From Pusillimonas sp. MFBS29 (lineage in GTDB: Bacteria > Pseudomonadota > Gammaproteobacteria > Burkholderiales > Burkholderiaceae_B), in contig NZ_JAJEWL010000005.1 of NCBI RefSeq assembly GCF_020687695.1, positions 186,001 through 250,000 on the forward strand: a stretch of DNA of 64,000 nt. Reading direction: 5' to 3'. The notes below the pieces were generated by a model that was not told where the DNA came from, made no database searches, and worked only from the letters and a program-made list of their open reading frames with translations. The translations under genes were made by a program, and so were the position numbers. Positions 7,811-16,784 of this stretch are shown one piece after another. The first letter of the stretch is position 1. Every line of letters begins with the position of its first letter.

Positions 7811-10416
7811 ACAAACTCGCCGTTCTCGGCAGACAGCACCACGGCAGTAATCGTTCCGTCTGCTGCTGCGGCTGTAAGCAGCTCGCGGCTGATGGTGGGC
7901 AGGATGGTGTTACTGAGTATGGTGTCTATCATGCGCCCACCCGATTCAACCTCGGTACAACGGGCCACAATCAGCTCATGGACTTCAGGCTGCACCGTCA
8001 TATCTACTTGATGGTTCTCCATCAGGCGCAGCCGTATGCGCTCAAGCTGCAGTGAAACTATCCGCGCCAGCATACTGTCTGGTAACGGGTAGTACGGCAC
8101 CACGATCAACCTGCCCAGCAAGGCAGCGGGAAACATCTGCAACAAGGGCTGGCGCAAAGCCTGTGCGACCTGCTCCGGTTCCGGTAACTGCCCGGGATCG
8201 CGACACATGGACGCTATTCGTTCCGATCCTGTATTGGAGGTAAGGATAATGACCGTATTCCTGAAATCAATGTAGCGGCCCTCGCCGTCTTCCATCCAGC
8301 CTTTGTCAAAGACCTGGAAAAAGATCTCGTGCACATCAGGGTGTGCCTTTTCAACTTCGTCCAGCAGGATCACGCTATACGGACGGCGGCGTACCGCCTC
8401 GGTCAGCACGCCGCCTTCGCCATATCCGACATAGCCGGGAGGCGCTCCCTTTAGTGTCGAAACCGTATGGGACTCCTGGAACTCGCTCATGTTGATGGAA
8501 ATAACATTCTGCTCGCCGCCATACAGCGTATCAGCCAGCGCCAGGGCTGTTTCTGTTTTACCCACCCCGCTGGGCCCGCACAACAGGAAAACACCCACCG
8601 GCTTGTTCGGATCAGTCAGCCTGGCACGCGATGTTTCTATGCGGCGGGCGATTGTATCCAGCCCATGGCGCTGACCCACCACTCTTTGCTCCAGCGTATC
8701 GGCCAGCTGCAGCACAGATGTTGCCTCGTCACGCAGCATGCGGCCCACGGGTATGCCCGTCCATTCAGCCACCACGGCGGCCACGGCCGCCGCATCCACC
8801 GACGGAAAAATCATGGGCGTCTCGCCTTGATGCTCGGCCAGTTGCCGGCGCAGCGGATCCAGCTCGGCGCGCAGCCGCGCCTGCTCCTCGGGCTCGACTC
8901 CGGCCTCGTTCAAGGCCGTCTGCAAATCATGCAGCTGCGTCACCAACGCCTGTTCGGCCAGCCAGCGGCCATCCAGCTCCAGCAGCCTTTCCTGGCTGTC
9001 AGCCAGGCTGGCCTGCACCTGCTGATTGCGGGCCTGATGCTCAATGCCCAGCTGTTGCTCGCGTTCCAGCATGCCCAGCTCGATCTTGAGCGCTTGTATC
9101 TCGCGCCGGCAATCCTCCAGGTCGGCCGGCACGGCATGCTGGCTGACCGCCACGCGCGCGCAGGCGGTGTCCAGCAGTGCAACAGCCTTGTCCGGCAACT
9201 GACGTGCCGGGATATAGCGATAAGACAAACGCACGGCCGCGTCGATGGCCTCATCCAGCAACAAGACTTTGTGATGCTCACCCAGAACTTGCGCCAGGCC
9301 GCGCAACATCACAACCGCCTGCGCTTCCGAAGGTTCGGCAATCTGCACGGGCTGAAAGCGACGTGTCAGGGCAGGATCTTTTTCAATGTACTTCTTGTAT
9401 TCCGACCAGGTCGTGGCGCCTATGGTCCTGAGCTGCCCGCGCGCCAGGACCGGCTTGAGCAGATTGGCCGCGTCTCCTGTGCCTGCCGCACCGCCCGCAC
9501 CCACCAGTGTATGGATTTCATCAATGAACAGCACTATGGGTTTCTCGCTGGACTCGACGGCATCAATGACGGAGCGCAAGCGTGCCTCGAACTCACCCTT
9601 CATGCCCGCACCCGCCTGCAGCAGCCCCAGATCCAGCATGTACAAGGAGACATCGCGCAGGGAAGGAGGCACATCGCCTTGCGCCAGCCGCAGTGCAAGT
9701 CCTTCTGCTACTGCGGTCTTGCCCACACCGGCTTCACCTGTCAGCAAGGGGTTATTCTGGCGGCGCCGCATCAGAATATCGATAATCTGCCGGATCTCTT
9801 CGTTTCGACCCGATACCGGATCAATCTGGCCCGCCCTGGCACGAGCAGTCAGATCCACCGCATACTGTGCCAGAGCCAGGGCACCCAGCGTGGTGGGCCC
9901 TGCTTCGGGCTGCGCCGGCGTCGAGCTTCTCTTGTCCTGCTCCGCCGAACCGGCGGTGATCTCGTCGAACTTCATCAGCAGCAAGTCAGGCACAATCTTC
10001 TTGAATTCGGGCGACAGGCCAAACAGCACATGCCGCAAACTCGACGTTTTCAGCAGGCCGATCAACAGGTGTCCGCTGCGTATGCGCGTCGCGCCGCACT
10101 TGAGCGACGCATATAGCCACGCCCTTTCCACCGCCTCGTCGATATGACCCGACAGGTCCGAGACCGAACCGCCCCCCTGCGGCAACTGATCAAGCGCCCT
10201 CAGAATATCGCCGTCAAGGACTGACTCGTTCAGCTCGAAGTAACCCATAATCGCATGCAAATCAGTGTTCCTGGCGTGCGCCAGCTGATGCAGCCAATGC
10301 GCCAGCTCCACATGCGAATGACGCCGCAACTTGCAGAATATTGCAGCGCCATCCAGCGTTTGATACATGACGTCACCCAGCTTTCCGAATAGCTCTACAC
10401 GACTGATATCTGACAT
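7795..10416 (-). CDS. tssH: TssH (ClpV), AAA+ ATPase that recycles the T6SS sheath
   Basis: ClpV disassembles the contracted TssB/TssC sheath. The 873-residue product starts MSDISRVELFGKL, the typical ClpV N-terminus; an ATG six codons upstream (10434) has no ribosome-binding site, whereas GTGGAAACC precedes 10416. The order is an N-terminal sheath-binding domain (about 1-150), a first AAA+ module with GEAGVGKT (near 235) and VLFIDEIHTLVGAG, a coiled middle region, and a second module with GPSGVGKT (near 620), VILLDEVEKAHPDV and a ClpB-type C-terminal domain. It follows tssG in the leftward block and ends convergently with the FHA gene. Confidence 0.98.
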   Translation of the reverse strand: MSDISRVELFGKLGDVMYQTLDGAAIFCKLRRHSHVELAHWLHQLAHARNTDLHAIMGYFELNESVLDGDILRALDQLPQGGGSVSDLSGHIDEAVERAWLYASLKCGATRIRSGHLLIGLLKTSSLRHVLFGLSPEFKKIVPDLLLMKFDEITAGSAEQDKRSSTPAQPEAGPTTLGALALAQYAVDLTARARAGQIDPVSGRNEEIRQIIDILMRRRQNNPLLTGEAGVGKTAVAEGLALRLAQGDVPPSLRDVSLYMLDLGLLQAGAGMKGEFEARLRSVIDAVESSEKPIVLFIDEIHTLVGAGGAAGTGDAANLLKPVLARGQLRTIGATTWSEYKKYIEKDPALTRRFQPVQIAEPSEAQAVVMLRGLAQVLGEHHKVLLLDEAIDAAVRLSYRYIPARQLPDKAVALLDTACARVAVSQHAVPADLEDCRREIQALKIELGMLEREQQLGIEHQARNQQVQASLADSQERLLELDGRWLAEQALVTQLHDLQTALNEAGVEPEEQARLRAELDPLRRQLAEHQGETPMIFPSVDAAAVAAVVAEWTGIPVGRMLRDEATSVLQLADTLEQRVVGQRHGLDTIARRIETSRARLTDPNKPVGVFLLCGPSGVGKTETALALADTLYGGEQNVISINMSEFQESHTVSTLKGAPPGYVGYGEGGVLTEAVRRRPYSVILLDEVEKAHPDVHEIFFQVFDKGWMEDGEGRYIDFRNTVIILTSNTGSERIASMCRDPGQLPEPEQVAQALRQPLLQMFPAALLGRLIVVPYYPLPDSMLARIVSLQLERIRLRLMENHQVDMTVQPEVHELIVARCTEVESGGRMIDTILSNTILPTISRELLTAAAADGTITAVVLSAENGEFVYSFS

Positions 10417-10455
10417 GGTTTCCACTTTATCCATAAAAAAATTCAGGCTTGCACA

Positions 10456-11547
10456 TCATTGCCTTGTGCCTATTGCAGCAGTCTTCATGCGCTGTTCAAG
10501 GTTCAATACGACATCACGCGCATCGCCCCGGGCCGGATCGCGAACCCCCAGCCAGCTGGACAAGCCCAGCGGCACAGACTGCCCCAGTACGACTCCATGC
10601 ACATCACGCTGATCCAGCACCAGCTGCACATCCCATTCGTACTCCAGCCCCACATACTGACGCACCCAGTCCAGCAACTGGCGCGCATGTCCTCCGCCTG
10701 GCAGATACTGCCGGTACGACTGCATGCGCAAAGGCCCGAGCTCAATGCGAAACTTGTGCTGGGCGTCGCGCACGGCCGAACCCAGCAAGGTGTTGCGTCC
10801 CAGCGCCGCGCTTCCGCCCCCCAGTGCGAGTTGCTGGTCGGGCTCCAGATGTATCCACTGAGGAATGAATTCATGTATGCGCACGGGCACGGCGAAATAG
10901 CTGTGCAGGATCTGCTTCAGCCCTTCGGGATTGCGCGTCTGGCGCAGCAAGTGTCCTGCCATGTAGTACTTCGCATGATCAGGAATGGTGTCCCGGCCTT
11001 GCTGACCCGGCGTGCCCATATGCAGCAAACTGGCCAGATAACGGCTGAAGTGCTGGTGCTCATGATCCAGGCTTACGGTACTTTGGGCGTCAGCCCAGGC
11101 GCGATAAAAAAGCAGTATCAGCCGATGATGGAAGATATCGGCAAAGGCCGTCAACGTATCATCGCCGTGATGATGCAGCCGCTCGTGCGCGTACTCCGTA
11201 AGATGCAAGGGCATGGGCCCGTTCGGCCCGAACAGGCCGAAGCTGTATATCGACAGCTCGGCTATGCCGTCAGGGCGATCGCACGCCGCCCCCGACAAGG
11301 TAGAAGGGGCAAACGCCAAGCTGGGTGTCTGGCCCACGCGCAGCGGCTCATCGCGAGGGGTGCTCGCCCGCCCCAGGCGCTTGCGCGCTCCACCCCTGGC
11401 ATCTATCCATCTGAGCACATGAAACAGGTCATGTTTGTATGGCTGCGCCATCAGGTGCTGCCAGAAATCGGCTGGCAAACCGCTGCGCTTGTCTGCCTTG
11501 CCCGCTACGCCTGTTACGGCCTCTTCGCCATTTGGCATCATGCGCAT
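10456..11547 (-). CDS. tssG: TssG, T6SS baseplate wedge protein
   Basis: TssG forms the baseplate wedge with TssE and TssF. The 363-residue protein shows the family features: an N-terminal block with FFHVLRW-like sequence (DLFHVLRWIDAR), LRVGQTPSLAFAPS near residue 75, and the FGLFGPNGPMPLHLTEYAHER motif near 125. It begins 10 bp after the tssF stop and is followed by tssH, so it belongs to the tssA-to-tssH transcription unit. Confidence 0.97.
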   Translation of the reverse strand: MRMMPNGEEAVTGVAGKADKRSGLPADFWQHLMAQPYKHDLFHVLRWIDARGGARKRLGRASTPRDEPLRVGQTPSLAFAPSTLSGAACDRPDGIAELSIYSFGLFGPNGPMPLHLTEYAHERLHHHGDDTLTAFADIFHHRLILLFYRAWADAQSTVSLDHEHQHFSRYLASLLHMGTPGQQGRDTIPDHAKYYMAGHLLRQTRNPEGLKQILHSYFAVPVRIHEFIPQWIHLEPDQQLALGGGSAALGRNTLLGSAVRDAQHKFRIELGPLRMQSYRQYLPGGGHARQLLDWVRQYVGLEYEWDVQLVLDQRDVHGVVLGQSVPLGLSSWLGVRDPARGDARDVVLNLEQRMKTAAIGTRQ

Positions 11548-11556
11548 GAGACCGTC

Positions 11557-13446
11557 CTACACTGCCGGACGGCCGCCCATGCGGACCGGCCAGCGCGCAA
11601 CCTCACCACGCTGCAGCGTGGACAAAACCGTTTCCGTCATCATATTGATAGCGACATGGCGGGCAAAGAACTGCTCAAGCACGGCGGCAAACATGAACGG
11701 ACTGATCCCTGAAAAGGCGGCCTCGTCAAGACTGACATCAATTTTCACACCCCGCCCCATCAGCAAAGGACCGGGCACCGGCAAATGGCGGTACATGGAC
11801 TCGATACGGACATGGCGCAGGCCGGAGATCTGGCGGCTGACAGCGGTATCGCTCATGTCGCCGTACAGACTGAGCAGTTCCCGCAAGGCATGCGCACCCT
11901 GCTGCTCATCGACATCCACCAGACTCAAATAATTCAGCCCCATATGGCTGATCAAACGCCAGGTTGACGCACTGTCGGTCAGCGCAGGCCTTGGCCTGGA
12001 TGGGCCTTTCAGAATGCGCACGGATGAAACCGGAGCCGAGATCTTGAGCGTAAAGTCGCTGGCGCCGCCGCGTGGCAACAACAAGGGCAGATCACGATTG
12101 GTGCATAGCGTTTCCACACTCAGATGGCGCAGCTTGTCGGAATGAGGTGCCTCGTTGCGGTCTACCAGCGACAGGAATACCTCGCTGCCGGTGTAAGCCG
12201 TGCGGGTGCCCTCGCGCCGACCCGCATCGGACAGCAATCGCGCCTCGCGCCGGACTGAGAAGTAAGCGCCATAATCGCCCGCGTCTTTTTCCACCGAGCT
12301 GTAGAAAGGACGAAATTCATGCTGCTGGTCTGACGAGACATGCCCTATCACCCTGTTCACACTGTATACCTCGTAGTCCAGGGGGCAGGAACGCTCTACC
12401 ACAACATGATGCTCGTCCGCACGTGCCGTAACAGCCAGCCGATCGGCCCGCTTGGGCACCAGGTTTATCGCCGGCGTGCAGTGCAAGGCCAGGTGATTGG
12501 CGGTGATCAGATTCTCCAGTTCAGGTACGCTGCTATCCAGCAATATCGTCAGGTCAAACGTCTTGCAGGCCAGGCTTGCGCCCATGCGCTTTAATGCCGG
12601 CTTCAGGCCATTGATGCTGAAGAAGCGATAACGGTCGGGAAAAGCAAAGTACTCCTGAAGCAGACGATAGCCCTGGAACAACCGTGGATCCGCAGGCAGC
12701 AGCGCCTGATCCGTGTCAAAGCCCTCGTGCCGGATTGCCGTGCGCGGCAGGCGCTCCATGCAGCTCACGGGCCGACTGGTGTCGTGGCACAGTACTGCCA
12801 CCGTGTGGCCCACCACAAGCTCCAGCAGGCGGCTCATCTGAACATCCTGGCCGTTAAGATAGAACATCAACCGATCCAGATCCAGCTCATGCAGCAAGGC
12901 CCCACCGCACAGCGCAATCCTCAGGCGCAGCGCGGCGCGAACTGGTGATCCGCGTCCGGCCAGGCCCAGGCGACTCAAGGGCAGATCAGCGGGCGGGCCG
13001 GTCAACTGGGCGCTTTCAACCCGCATGGGCCACAAGGTGACCTCGTGCGCAGTAGAGAACTCGCAACGGGTTTGCTCTCCGGGCGCCAGGCCCGCGCGCA
13101 ATATGGTGCCGCGCGGCATGCTGAAACCCTTGGCCAGGGTACCCTCGTTCATGCTGGGGGAAAACTGTACTACGGTAATGGAAGGCACGGGCGCCAGATA
13201 ATTGGGATAGACAATATCCATCAGGCGCTGCGAGAAGCGGGGAAACTCCGCATCCATCTTCATTTGTATGCGCGCGGTCAGGAAACTGAAACCTTCCAGC
13301 AAACGCTCGACATAAGGGTCGTTCACCTCGGTGCCGTTCAGGGCCAGACGTCCGGCCACCTTGGGGTAGCGCTCGGCGAACTCGGCTCCCAGCTCGCGCA
13401 GGTACTCCAGCTCGCGGTTGTAATAGTCCAGCAAGCGTGGCTGCAT
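11557..13446 (-). CDS. tssF: TssF, T6SS baseplate wedge protein
   Basis: TssF is the largest wedge component of the T6SS baseplate. The 629 residues match family length, with the typical start LLDYYNRELEYLRELGAEF, then YPKVAGRLALNG and DPYVERLLEGFSFLTARIQ, and the PRFSQRLMDIVYPNYLAP segment. The start ATG at 13446 shares its position with the last base of the tssE stop, so translation is probably coupled. Confidence 0.98.
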   Translation of the reverse strand: MQPRLLDYYNRELEYLRELGAEFAERYPKVAGRLALNGTEVNDPYVERLLEGFSFLTARIQMKMDAEFPRFSQRLMDIVYPNYLAPVPSITVVQFSPSMNEGTLAKGFSMPRGTILRAGLAPGEQTRCEFSTAHEVTLWPMRVESAQLTGPPADLPLSRLGLAGRGSPVRAALRLRIALCGGALLHELDLDRLMFYLNGQDVQMSRLLELVVGHTVAVLCHDTSRPVSCMERLPRTAIRHEGFDTDQALLPADPRLFQGYRLLQEYFAFPDRYRFFSINGLKPALKRMGASLACKTFDLTILLDSSVPELENLITANHLALHCTPAINLVPKRADRLAVTARADEHHVVVERSCPLDYEVYSVNRVIGHVSSDQQHEFRPFYSSVEKDAGDYGAYFSVRREARLLSDAGRREGTRTAYTGSEVFLSLVDRNEAPHSDKLRHLSVETLCTNRDLPLLLPRGGASDFTLKISAPVSSVRILKGPSRPRPALTDSASTWRLISHMGLNYLSLVDVDEQQGAHALRELLSLYGDMSDTAVSRQISGLRHVRIESMYRHLPVPGPLLMGRGVKIDVSLDEAAFSGISPFMFAAVLEQFFARHVAINMMTETVLSTLQRGEVARWPVRMGGRPAV

Positions 13447-14015
13447 CAGTGCCCACCCATGTCGCTCAGATCGATATGCCCGCTTTCCAGGTCAATGACC
13501 GTGCGGAACAGGAATTCCTGGTGATACGGCACGCACCACAACAGGCCTTTGATCTTGAAACTCAATATATTGTGATGCTCTAGCACATCGGTGTCCGTCA
13601 CACAACGAACCGCTATCGTGTCGGGCAGTATGCGAGGCTCGAAGTGAACAATAGCCTCGGTAATGGCGCGTTCCAGGTCCACCCAGTCGACCTCCGACAT
13701 GCGCTTGCCGGCCAGGGCGCGAACGCCAAAGTTCAGGGCGGATGTCCTGACATGGGCGCAGTTGCTCAAGTCGCTGGAAGACTCCAGGCTTACCGTATTG
13801 AGCAGCCAGTTCAGATCACGCAGCACGGCAAGGCGCAATTGTGCGTGCGTCAACATGCCATGCTGGGATTCAGCGCGTTGCCGTGGAGCATCGTCGGTCA
13901 GACGATCCAGCAAGGCGGGCTGCAAGCGGTCGCGTGCTATACGCGGATCATCGCCCGGGCCCAGAGCTTTTCTACCGCCGGCCTGCGCTCGCTGCGATCT
14001 GATTGTCATATACAT
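13446..14015 (-). CDS. tssE: TssE, gp25-like T6SS baseplate protein
   Basis: TssE is the T4 gp25-like protein that starts sheath polymerisation at the baseplate. The 189-residue protein has a basic N-terminal extension, a helical region LRLAVLRDLNWLLNTVSLES and a gp25-type C-terminal half (AITEAIVHFEPRI, then FRTVIDLESGHI). The annotated ATG at 14015 follows hcp after a 62-bp gap that contains a strong hairpin; a later start such as MTIRSQ cannot be excluded. Confidence 0.93.
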   Translation of the reverse strand: MYMTIRSQRAQAGGRKALGPGDDPRIARDRLQPALLDRLTDDAPRQRAESQHGMLTHAQLRLAVLRDLNWLLNTVSLESSSDLSNCAHVRTSALNFGVRALAGKRMSEVDWVDLERAITEAIVHFEPRILPDTIAVRCVTDTDVLEHHNILSFKIKGLLWCVPYHQEFLFRTVIDLESGHIDLSDMGGH

Positions 14016-14030
14016 TCATTCCGGAACAAG

Positions 14031-14066
14031 GCCTGACGGCCAACCGTATACGGCCTGCCGTCAGGC
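14031..14066 (-). terminator. Intra-operon hairpin between hcp and tssE
   Basis: GCCTGACGGC (14031-14040) and GCCGTCAGGC (14057-14066) form a perfect 10-bp stem with a 16-nt loop, 11 bp beyond the hcp stop codon. No U-run follows, so this is more likely an attenuator or mRNA-stabilising end than a full terminator. It could let hcp transcripts accumulate over those of tssE-H (inference). Confidence 0.6.
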
Positions 14067-14077
14067 TGACCACATCA

Positions 14078-14560
14078 TCAGGCTTCTTTGTTCTGCTTGA
14101 TGTCCCAAGCCACCAGGCTTTCGGCACCCTTGCCACCCGATTCAGTCTGCTCCCAGTACTGCTGCTTGACTCGAGCAGCCTGGAAGGCATAGTTGACCAC
14201 CACCGCTTCGGAATCGCTGTCAGCAGCAACCTGCACCGATGTGACCAGCACCTCTTCCAGCGTGATCTTGGAGTATTCGATCTGTCCGCCACCAGCTTTG
14301 CACATGGACAGCTCGATCTTGCTCAGGTGCTTCCCGTTGGCGCAATGCTTCATGACGGCCGGCGCAGCCTTGTCTATACGCGCAACCACATGCAGGTCGT
14401 TGAAATTCGCCTTGCCCATGCCGCCGCCACCGCCGCTGGTGATGGAGCCTGGCTGGGTTGCGCCCCAGGAAAACGATTGGATATCGGTCCAATCCTTATG
14501 ATTTGCATCTTTCGATTCGCCGCTGGCGCCATCGATCTTCATGAACATATCTACTGCCAT
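14078..14560 (-). CDS. hcp: Hcp (TssD), T6SS tube protein
   Basis: Hcp hexamers stack into the inner tube that is propelled out of the cell. I start at the ATG at 14560 (MAVDMFMKIDGASGES), which is preceded by AGGGGTG at a normal distance; an in-frame start at 14608 would add 16 unrelated residues. The 160-residue product carries the family motifs KIDGASGES, IQSFSWGATQPGS, a Gly-rich turn, and AFQAARVKQQYWEQ near the C-terminus. It sits between tssC and tssE and has a stem-loop just after its stop. Confidence 0.98.
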   Translation of the reverse strand: MAVDMFMKIDGASGESKDANHKDWTDIQSFSWGATQPGSITSGGGGGMGKANFNDLHVVARIDKAAPAVMKHCANGKHLSKIELSMCKAGGGQIEYSKITLEEVLVTSVQVAADSDSEAVVVNYAFQAARVKQQYWEQTESGGKGAESLVAWDIKQNKEA

Positions 14561-14650
14561 AACACACCCCTGGTTAGAAAATGAAGAGAGAAAAGCAAGT
14601 GCAGGCAACTGCCGGACACACTCGACTCACTGGTGCTGACTGCAATCCGC

Positions 14651-16162
14651 TTAACCGTCGTTCTGCTTCAACGAAGGCAATTTGGACACCAGCCGTAAAG
14701 AGACCGTCAGCCCTTCGAGCTGATAATGCGGTCGCAGAAAGAACTTGGCAGCGTAGTAGCCCGGGTTGTCCTCAAGCTCCTGCACCTGAACTTCAGCCGC
14801 TGCCAGCGGCTTGCGTGCTTTCGTTTCCTGTGATGAGTTAACCGGATCACCATCCACGTAATTCATGATCCAGTCATTGAGCCAACGTTCCATATCGTCG
14901 CGCTCACGAAATGAACCTATCTTGTCGCGCACTATGCACTTCAGGTAATGCGCGAAACGGCAGCAGGCAAACAGATAAGGCAGGCGGGCCGACAAGCGCG
15001 CATTGGCCGACGCATCGGCGTCGTAGTACTCTGCCGGCTTCTGCAACGACTGTGCACCGATAAAGGCGGCAAAGTCAGAATTCTTGCGGTGCACCAGCGG
15101 CATGAATCCACTTTTGGCCAGCTCGGCCTCGCGACGGTCACTGATGGCGATCTCGGTCGGACACTTCATGTCTACGCCACCGTCATCGGTCGGAAAGGTG
15201 TGGCACAGCATATTCTCTACCGCACCACCCGACTCCACGCCACGAATGGACGTGCACCAGCCGTAATCCTTGAAGGAACGGTTGATGTTTGCTGCCATCG
15301 CATACGCCGAATTGGACCAGGTGTAGCGATCGTGGCTGGCGCCCTCGGTTTCCTCTTCGAAATCAAATTCATCCACCGGATTGGTGCGTGCGCCATAGGG
15401 CAGCCGCGACAGAAAACGGGGCATGGCCAGACCCACATAACGCGCATCTTCCGACTCGCGCAGGCTGCGCCAGGCCGCATACTCGGTGTTTGTGAATATA
15501 TTGGTCAGGTCCCTGGGGTTGGCCAGCTCCTGCCAGGAATCCATTTGCATGACATCGGGCGACGCCCCCGCAATAAATGGACAATGTGCCGCCGCAGATA
15601 TCTTGGCAATTTCACCCAGCAACTCAATATCCTGAGGGCTGTGGTCAAAGTAGTAATCGCCCACAAGGCAGCCCAGCGGCTCACCACCGAATTGGCCATA
15701 CTCTTCTTCGTAAACGCGCTTGAAGATAGGGCTTTGATCCCAGCCCACGCCCTTATGGCGCTTGAGCGTGCGGCCCAGCTCCTTCTTGGTGATGCACATG
15801 GCCCGGATCTTCAGCATCTCGTCGGTTTCACTGTTGTTGACCAGATAGTGCAAGCCACGCCAGGCGCCTTCCAGCTGCTGGAACTGCTCATGATGCAGGA
15901 TGAGGTTGATTTGCTCGGACAGCTTGCGATCTATCTCGGCAATAATTCCTTGAATGGACTGGTAGGCATCCGTAGACATCGTCACCGAATGGTCCAGGGC
16001 CTGCTGGGCCAGCGTCCTGACAGCATGCTCCACGGCCTCTCTGGCCTGATCCGTCTTGGGCTTGAACTCCTTCTGCAGCAAGGCTGACAAGCCATCGGCT
16101 TGTTCAGCATAGGAGTCTTCCGGCAATTCCTGCAGCGCGGTATTCTGGGTTTGTGCGTTCAT
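14651..16162 (-). CDS. tssC: TssC (VipB), large subunit of the contractile sheath
   Basis: TssC pairs with TssB to form the contractile sheath around the Hcp tube. The 503-residue product has the expected length and shows HHEQFQQLEGAWRGLHYLV, the GVGWDQSPIFKRVYEEEYGQFGGEP-type core (split here for brevity), ISAAAHCPFIAGASP, and a C-terminal DNPGYYAAKFFLRPHYQLEGL. It begins 15 bp after the tssB stop, with the same strand and operon. Confidence 0.98.
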   Translation of the reverse strand: MNAQTQNTALQELPEDSYAEQADGLSALLQKEFKPKTDQAREAVEHAVRTLAQQALDHSVTMSTDAYQSIQGIIAEIDRKLSEQINLILHHEQFQQLEGAWRGLHYLVNNSETDEMLKIRAMCITKKELGRTLKRHKGVGWDQSPIFKRVYEEEYGQFGGEPLGCLVGDYYFDHSPQDIELLGEIAKISAAAHCPFIAGASPDVMQMDSWQELANPRDLTNIFTNTEYAAWRSLRESEDARYVGLAMPRFLSRLPYGARTNPVDEFDFEEETEGASHDRYTWSNSAYAMAANINRSFKDYGWCTSIRGVESGGAVENMLCHTFPTDDGGVDMKCPTEIAISDRREAELAKSGFMPLVHRKNSDFAAFIGAQSLQKPAEYYDADASANARLSARLPYLFACCRFAHYLKCIVRDKIGSFRERDDMERWLNDWIMNYVDGDPVNSSQETKARKPLAAAEVQVQELEDNPGYYAAKFFLRPHYQLEGLTVSLRLVSKLPSLKQNDG

Positions 16163-16177
16163 AAAGCGAACTCCGTA

Positions 16178-16726
16178 TCAGGCCTGTTCAGGGTTAAGGT
16201 CAGCATCGGCGCCATCCGGCTCCGGCGACTGCGGTTTGGGTGCGCCAGCCAGCGCACCCATCAGCGCCGGGTTCTCCAGCACTTTCCCGATCAACTCTTC
16301 GGCGCCCGTCTTGCCGTCCATATAAGTCAGCAGATTGGCCAATTCCGTGCGCGCATCCAACAGGGTTTTCAAGGCATCTACTTTGTTGGCAACCGTGGCC
16401 GGAGAAAAATCATCAATGCTGTTGAACTCAATATCGACAGCCAACTGGCCCTCTTCCGTGAGCGTATTGGGCACATGAAAAGCCACCCTCGGCTTGATCG
16501 CCTTCATACGGTCATCAAAATTATCGATATCAACATCCATGAACTTGCGCTCGGCTACTTCGGGCTGAGCCTGCGTCGACTTGCCTGCCAGATCCGCCAT
16601 CACGCCCATGACAAAAGGCAGATTCACGGTGCGCTCCGCACCATAAATCTCCACGTCATACTCGATCTGTACGCGTGGCGCCCTGTTACGCGCTACAAAT
16701 TTCTGTCCACTTTTACTGGTCGCCAT
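16178..16726 (-). CDS. tssB: TssB (VipA), small subunit of the contractile sheath
   Basis: TssB is the small sheath subunit and carries the segments that ClpV sees after contraction. The 182-residue product has the conserved RAPRVQIEYDVEIYGAER start, LPFVMGVMADLAGKS, and the KFMDVDIDNFDDRMKAIKPR stretch (given here as key residues). The C-terminal 20 residues are a Pro/Asp-rich tail. It lies between tssA and tssC. Confidence 0.98.
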   Translation of the reverse strand: MATSKSGQKFVARNRAPRVQIEYDVEIYGAERTVNLPFVMGVMADLAGKSTQAQPEVAERKFMDVDIDNFDDRMKAIKPRVAFHVPNTLTEEGQLAVDIEFNSIDDFSPATVANKVDALKTLLDARTELANLLTYMDGKTGAEELIGKVLENPALMGALAGAPKPQSPEPDGADADLNPEQA

Positions 16727-16784
16727 GCATCACTCCTCGTGCAAGGTTATTAATTGATCTGAAATCCAGGGCAACAGAGCCCCT

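Noticed and set aside
8467-10116. A 549-codon open frame on the plus strand opposite tssH
   Set aside because: It is the antisense shadow of an unmistakable ClpV gene; its product has no domain pattern and is rich in His, Gln and Arg as expected of GC-rich antisense frames.
14948-16087. A 379-codon plus-strand frame
   Set aside because: It is antisense to tssC and has no recognisable features.
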